From an uncultured Amylibacter sp. (GTDB lineage: Bacteria; Pseudomonadota; Alphaproteobacteria; Rhodobacterales; Rhodobacteraceae), in NCBI GenBank assembly GCA_938001995.1, contig CALLAV010000258.1, positions 1 through 7,219 on the forward strand: a stretch of 7,219 bases of DNA. Reading direction: 5' to 3'. Below the pieces are notes generated by a model. That model was given only the letters and a program-made list of their open reading frames with translations. It made no database searches and was not told the DNA's origin. Both the position numbers and the translations under genes were made by a program. This document shows positions 6,489-7,219 of this stretch, piece after piece. The first letter of the stretch is position 1. Each line of letters begins with the position of its first letter.

Positions 6489-7219
6489 CGCATATCGGTG
6501 TGATTGGGGCGGGTGCGTTTGGGACTGCGTTGGCGAGTGTGATGCGATCGGGCGGGCTGGACGTGACCCTGTGGGGGCGTGACACGGCGCAGGTTGCGGC
6601 GATGCAAACGGATCGGCAGAACGCGCGGTATTTGGCGGGGGTGGACCTGCCCGATGGGTTGAACGTGACGGCAGATTTGGGTGATTTGCAGAGGGCAGAT
6701 GTTGTGCTGATGGCGTTGCCTGCACAGCGGTTGCGAGGGTTTCTGGCGGGCAGTGGGTTTGCCACGGATGCGCCCGTTGTGCTGTGCGCTAAGGGGATCG
6801 AGGGCGACACGGGGCTGTTGCAAACACAGGTGTTTGATGGGGCGCGAATGGCGGTTTTGTCGGGGCCAGGGTTTGCGACGGAAATGACCAAGGGCATGCC
6901 AACAGCGCTGTCGATCGCGTGCACGGATGCGGTGCTGGGGACAGAATTACAGGAAAAGTTGTCGACACAAACCCTGCGGCTGTATCTGACACGGGATGTG
7001 ACGGGGGTGCAGTTGGGTGGTGCATTGAAGAACGTTTATGCCATTGCTTGCGGGATTGTTGTTGGTGCGGGGCTCGGTGAAAGCGCGCGTGCGGCGTTGA
7101 TGACGCGAGGATTTGCAGAGCTGGCGCGGTTGGCGGGTGCGATGGGTGCGCAGACAGAGACGTTGATGGGGCTGTCAGGTTTTGGGGATCTGGCGCTAAG
7201 CTGTACCTCACTGCAATCG
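6485..7219 (+). CDS. gpsA: NAD(P)+-dependent glycerol-3-phosphate dehydrogenase, 3' truncated
   Basis: The frame is open from ATG 6485 to the window end, giving 245 residues of a usual 320-335; the last part of the C-terminal helical domain is missing. GpsA reduces dihydroxyacetone phosphate to sn-glycerol-3-phosphate in the cytoplasm, supplying the phospholipid backbone. Seen: the Rossmann motif [10 protein letters not shown] (8-17), WGRD (30-33), [11 protein letters not shown] (46-56), catalytic-region CAKGIE with Lys103, [10 protein letters not shown] (125-134), [13 protein letters not shown] (178-190, Lys182), [14 protein letters not shown] (197-210) and [14 protein letters not shown] (229-242). 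The family more often has Ser or Thr where this protein has Gly129 in SGPGFA, a small variation unlikely to abolish activity. The ATG overlaps the tsaD stop (ATGA at 6485-6488), and a purine-rich AGGGGG lies 11-16 bases upstream inside tsaD, so coupled translation with tsaD is likely. Codon use is G-rich, like tsaD. Confidence 0.96.
   Translation, partial: MTHIGVIGAGAFGTALASVMRSGGLDVTLWGRDTAQVAAMQTDRQNARYLAGVDLPDGLNVTADLGDLQRADVVLMALPAQRLRGFLAGSGFATDAPVVLCAKGIEGDTGLLQTQVFDGARMAVLSGPGFATEMTKGMPTALSIACTDAVLGTELQEKLSTQTLRLYLTRDVTGVQLGGALKNVYAIACGIVVGAGLGESARAALMTRGFAELARLAGAMGAQTETLMGLSGFGDLALSCTSLQS

Noticed and set aside
6262..7211. Several long minus-strand open frames opposite tsaD and gpsA
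   Set aside because: Their compositions (rich in Pro, Ser, Ala, His) are typical antisense shadows of G-rich coding strands, while the plus-strand frames carry complete family motifs.

Overview
The window looks like chromosomal DNA of an alphaproteobacterium, most likely a Rhodobacterales (Roseobacter-group) member. The evidence is the moderately GC-rich coding sequence, the alphaproteobacterial form of each protein, and above all the hemD - mic60 (mitofilin-like) - hemY cluster lying divergent to tsaD-gpsA, an arrangement characteristic of that class. Seven protein genes fill almost all of it. Both ends are cut inside genes, and no RNA gene, mobile element, CRISPR array or large repeat was seen.

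Layout. (1) Positions 1-1811, plus strand: the C-terminal part of selO (protein AMPylase of the protein-kinase fold), then a membrane-anchored alpha/beta hydrolase whose ATG overlaps the selO stop by 4 bases. (2) Positions 1786-5321, minus strand, read right to left: hemD (uroporphyrinogen-III synthase), a Mic60/mitofilin-like inner-membrane protein, and a HemY-family TPR membrane protein ending in a LapB-like four-cysteine zinc ribbon. The hemY and hydrolase genes converge and overlap by 26 bases. (3) Positions 5403-7219, plus strand: tsaD (tRNA t6A37 synthesis), then gpsA (glycerol-3-phosphate dehydrogenase) overlapping it by 4 bases and cut by the window edge. An 81-base region between hemD and tsaD must serve both directions, unless promoters lie inside the partner genes.

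How the parts fit. hemD makes the first cyclic tetrapyrrole with the correct ring isomer. It is followed by two inner-membrane proteins: Mic60, which in alphaproteobacteria is linked to shaping intracytoplasmic membranes and is the ancestor of the mitochondrial crista protein, and HemY, of poorly defined role. The tsaD-gpsA pair combines translation fidelity with phospholipid-backbone synthesis. SelO and the hydrolase appear translationally coupled, but their functional link is unknown.

This is mostly an ordinary housekeeping region, and I see no convincing new defence or mobile system. The points most worth a second look are the displaced activation-loop cysteine in SelO, the LapB-like zinc ribbon on HemY, the very acidic N-terminal tail of Mic60, the selO-hydrolase coupling and a possible internal promoter ahead of mic60.
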